Below, piece by piece: positions 5,774 to 7,866 of a stretch of DNA of 7,866 nucleotides. A model generated the notes under the pieces. It worked only from the letters and a program-made list of their open reading frames with translations, ran no database searches and was not told the DNA's origin. Origin of the DNA: Candidatus Sericytochromatia bacterium (GTDB lineage: Bacteria; Cyanobacteriota; Sericytochromatia; UBA7694; JACMQJ01); the NCBI GenBank assembly GCA_014377055.1, contig JACMQJ010000541.1, positions 1 through 7,866 of the forward strand. The letters are read 5' to 3'. Both the position numbers and the translations under genes were made by a program. The first letter of the stretch is position 1. The number at the start of each line of letters is the position of its first letter.

Positions 5774-7866
5774 GAAATTCCAAAAACACTAAAACCAACT
5801 TGGGATAAAGTTGCTAATGATGGAGTAATAACAAAAGCTGATTATTCAAAGTTATTAGTTGCTGCTGCTCCTCATAATAAAGATTCTGAAATTGATGCTG
5901 GTGAATCCAAATTTCTTAGTAGTCTAAAATCTGAGCTCGATAGTGCCAAAGGTGCGAAAGGAAGCGTCCCAGTTGAAGGTTTAAGCTTTATTAATAATAC
6001 TCCTCCAAATGTAATTAAAGAAAAGGATCTTGGCGAAGTACCTCCAACCATGAAACAAGCGTGGAATAAAGCTATGTCTGACGGTAAAATCTCACAAGCT
6101 GAATATAAGGATTTATTACACGCAGCTTCTCCTAATTGGAGTGATAGTGAATTGGATAGTAAAGAAAAGAATTTTTTATCCAATCTCCAAGCATTGTTAA
6201 AAAATACAAAAGAGCCTCTTACAGTTGAAAAAACTGCTACACAAACTCAACAATCTGAAACTCCTATAACCTCACCAGCAAAAACTTCCGTTCCTGTTGC
6301 ATCTAAGCCCGTAACTACGACACAAACAACTGCTCCTGCAGTCAAACCTACTACTCAATCAAAGCCAGAGCAAGCTCCTGATGATGCAACTACTGACGGC
6401 ACAACCGAAAATACTCCAGAATTAAAAGGAGAATCAGATCAAGATATTGAACATTTAAATAAAGTAAAAACTATTTTAGCCTCAATTAATGATCCAGATT
6501 TTACTCCACTTCAAGGAATTGTTGAACAAAGAATTACCAATAATAGTTCATTAAAACAATTTTCGAGTGACGTAAATACTATTATGGGTTCAATTAAAGC
6601 TGGAGATAAAGCATCATTAAATCAAGCAAAAACACAAATTCAAGCAAGCTTCGATAAATTATCTGATGGGACAAAAGCTAATCCTGATGTAACTAATCTT
6701 TTTAAATATGCAATGGGATCTATTGATAGCCAAATTAGTGGAAAAGTTAAGCCAAGACCAACGACTCAACAACAAGCACCTGTAGCAACTAATAATCCAG
6801 TTACATCTCAGCCAACAACAACCACAAAACCTGGTGTAATACCATTTGTTGATCCACAAGAAGCATCAACAGATTCAGCCACACAAGCCGATACATCAAC
6901 TTCAGCAGCGACTACTGAAGCAACTTCTCAACAAACAAACGCCCTTAGTGATTTAGGAGATGTACCTGATACATTAAAATCGACGTTGGATAGTATTGTT
7001 GCCAAAGGTAAAATAACTCCTACTGATTATACAGATCTTCTTAAAGCAGCTGCACCAACAGGTAAAGATGAAGAACTAGATCAAAATGAGCAAACTTTTT
7101 TATCAAAACTAAAAACAAAACTAGAAGCTAATAAAGGAAATATCGATCTAACTGCTTCAGCACCAACTGAAGCACCTACAGAAACTTCAAATGCAGGAAC
7201 TCAAGATAATCAAGTTGCACCCTCAGCGTCAGCTAAACCTGTTTTATTAAACTGGCCTGGATATAATGCCCAAACCAAAGGAGCATTAAAATCTGCTTAT
7301 GGAAAAGATGTTACAGGTACTAAAATGCCTTTACTAAGTGCTAAAGCAACTAAATCTGTTGTTGAAGCTTTTGGAGTAACAAATGTATCTGATTTACAAA
7401 AAAAAGTAAATGCTAAAGTTGATGGTAAATTTGGACCAGAAACATTTTTTCAGGCAAAAGTATATGTTGCCAATTTGATGAATAATCCAGGATCTGATCC
7501 CGAAGAGATTAAAAAAATGCTAAGTGCTTTAGGTAATGATGATGAGGTAAAAAAGATGCAATCACAAGCTTCAAATCCTACAACACCAACCCAACCAACA
7601 GAAACCACTACTGACGGAACAGAAACACCTTCACAAGATCCAGCAACAACACCTACTGAAAATACAACAGCACCAGATGCAACACAAAGTGATGCTAATC
7701 CAACTACAGGTGTAACTCCAACAACAAAACCAACACAGGCTACAGCACCATCAAAACCAGTTCAAGCAACAAAACCTGAAAGTTCAGTTGATGCAGTACC
7801 AGCAACTCTTAAACCAACTTGGAATAAAATAATTGCAACAGGAAAAATTGATGCTAAGGATTATGA
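5771..7866 (+). CDS. Modular protein with repeated EF-hand-like modules and a peptidoglycan-binding-like domain (partial)
   Basis: The frame is open from the ATG to the window edge (698 codons, no stop), so the C-terminus is missing. Order of parts: EF-hand-like modules at 3-60 and 90-145; a Thr/Pro/Gln-rich linker (146-222); two helical hairpins (225-256 and 283-322) related to those of the preceding gene; a linker (326-390); a third module (398-455); a linker (460-490); a domain at about 491-571 containing DLQKKV and VDGKFGPET, as in peptidoglycan-binding type 1 domains; a long Thr/Pro linker (600-675); and a fourth module (676 onward), cut by the window end. There is no Cys in the visible part and no signal peptide. 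The likely role is a structural or adhesive protein, perhaps touching the cell wall. That role is inferred from the architecture alone. It is clearly a paralogue in part of the 806-residue protein 28 bases upstream. Confidence 0.88.
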   Translation, partial: MEIPKTLKPTWDKVANDGVITKADYSKLLVAAAPHNKDSEIDAGESKFLSSLKSELDSAKGAKGSVPVEGLSFINNTPPNVIKEKDLGEVPPTMKQAWNKAMSDGKISQAEYKDLLHAASPNWSDSELDSKEKNFLSNLQALLKNTKEPLTVEKTATQTQQSETPITSPAKTSVPVASKPVTTTQTTAPAVKPTTQSKPEQAPDDATTDGTTENTPELKGESDQDIEHLNKVKTILASINDPDFTPLQGIVEQRITNNSSLKQFSSDVNTIMGSIKAGDKASLNQAKTQIQASFDKLSDGTKANPDVTNLFKYAMGSIDSQISGKVKPRPTTQQQAPVATNNPVTSQPTTTTKPGVIPFVDPQEASTDSATQADTSTSAATTEATSQQTNALSDLGDVPDTLKSTLDSIVAKGKITPTDYTDLLKAAAPTGKDEELDQNEQTFLSKLKTKLEANKGNIDLTASAPTEAPTETSNAGTQDNQVAPSASAKPVLLNWPGYNAQTKGALKSAYGKDVTGTKMPLLSAKATKSVVEAFGVTNVSDLQKKVNAKVDGKFGPETFFQAKVYVANLMNNPGSDPEEIKKMLSALGNDDEVKKMQSQASNPTTPTQPTETTTDGTETPSQDPATTPTENTTAPDATQSDANPTTGVTPTTKPTQATAPSKPVQATKPESSVDAVPATLKPTWNKIIATGKIDAKDY
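5777..5950 (+). repeat. EF-hand-like module, copy 1 of the second protein
   Basis: Residues 3-60 begin PKTLKPTW and run through NDGVITKADY, LLVAAAP and EIDAGESKFLSSL. The second loop has N36, D38, D42 and E45 at EF-hand positions 3, 5, 9 and 12, but Pro at position 1. The first loop has lost the position 1 acid. Confidence 0.7.
6038..6205 (+). repeat. EF-hand-like module, copy 2 of the second protein
   Basis: Residues 90-145 begin PPTMKQAW, followed by SDGKISQAEY and LLHAASP, then a second loop with D125, D129 and E132 and an NFLSNL end. It is separated from copy 1 by only about 30 residues, without the Thr-rich linker seen elsewhere. Confidence 0.7.
6962..7135 (+). repeat. EF-hand-like module, copy 3 of the second protein
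   Basis: Residues 398-455 begin PDTLKSTL, with Leu replacing the usual Trp. They continue with AKGKITPTDY, LLKAAAP, ELDQNEQ and TFLSKL. The first loop has Lys instead of Asp before the glycine, so this half probably does not bind calcium. Confidence 0.7.
7241..7483 (+). other. Region encoding a peptidoglycan-binding-like domain
   Basis: Residues 491-571 of the second modular protein contain LQKKVNAKVDGKFGPET, close to the hallmark LQxxL..VDGxFGPxT of peptidoglycan-binding type 1 domains, followed by a helix with FFQAKVYV. The preceding part (YNAQTKGALKSAYG) may be another half-motif. This is the only domain in the pair that points to a wall ligand. Confidence 0.6.
7796..7866 (+). repeat. EF-hand-like module, copy 4, cut by the window end
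   Basis: Residues 676-698 begin PATLKPTW and reach GKIDAKDY before the sequence ends. The match to the opening of copy 1 (KTLKPTW) is very close, so the module array continues beyond the window. Confidence 0.65.

Noticed and set aside
5872..6183. Minus-strand open frame of 103 codons
   Set aside because: It is opposite the first two EF-hand-like modules of the second modular gene. Conservation between those modules is in the + strand frame.
1..7866. Alternative genetic code with UGA as glycine
   Set aside because: No in-frame TGA occurs in about 2,480 codons, and glycine is encoded by GGN throughout.

Overview
The window is AT-rich bacterial DNA with every recognisable gene on the + strand. 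The layout is: a possible tail of an upstream gene (1-60), a small exported protein of three SLH domains (41-742), a 349-residue protein made only of helix-turn-helix units (817-1866), a lipoprotein with two phospholipase D active-site motifs (1972-3150), and two long modular proteins lying 28 bases apart. Of these two, the first is complete (806 aa, GTG start, 3322-5742). The second (5771 onward) is still open after 698 codons when the window ends. No gap between genes is longer than 171 bases, and I see no RNA gene, insertion sequence, CRISPR array or prophage marker.

The organism is probably a diderm with an AT-rich genome: it has a lipobox protein and SLH domains with VTRYE-type motifs, as seen in cyanobacteria-related and similar diderm lineages (Melainabacteria/Vampirovibrionia or Margulisbacteria would fit). 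This placement is an inference with low confidence. The stops used are TAA and TAG. No in-frame TGA occurs in about 2,480 codons, which argues against a UGA-glycine code.

The most unusual content is the pair of long proteins at the right. Both lack cysteine and a visible signal peptide, and both alternate Thr/Pro/Gln-rich linkers with small folded modules. They share two module types. One is a module of about 55 residues that begins with PxT[LM]xxxW and looks like a degenerate pair of EF-hand loops. It occurs once at the start of the first protein and at least four times in the second, the last copy being cut by the window edge. The other is a helical hairpin of about 35-40 residues with an L..LP..DP core. 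The second protein also has a segment resembling a peptidoglycan-binding domain (VDGKFGPET). The likely reading is a two-gene set of large modular proteins, possibly envelope-associated, but the function and any export route are unknown.

The SLH protein, the PLD lipoprotein and the modular pair could all act at the cell envelope. The helix-turn-helix protein is the only evident DNA-binding candidate among them. A regulatory link between them is only a guess from position.
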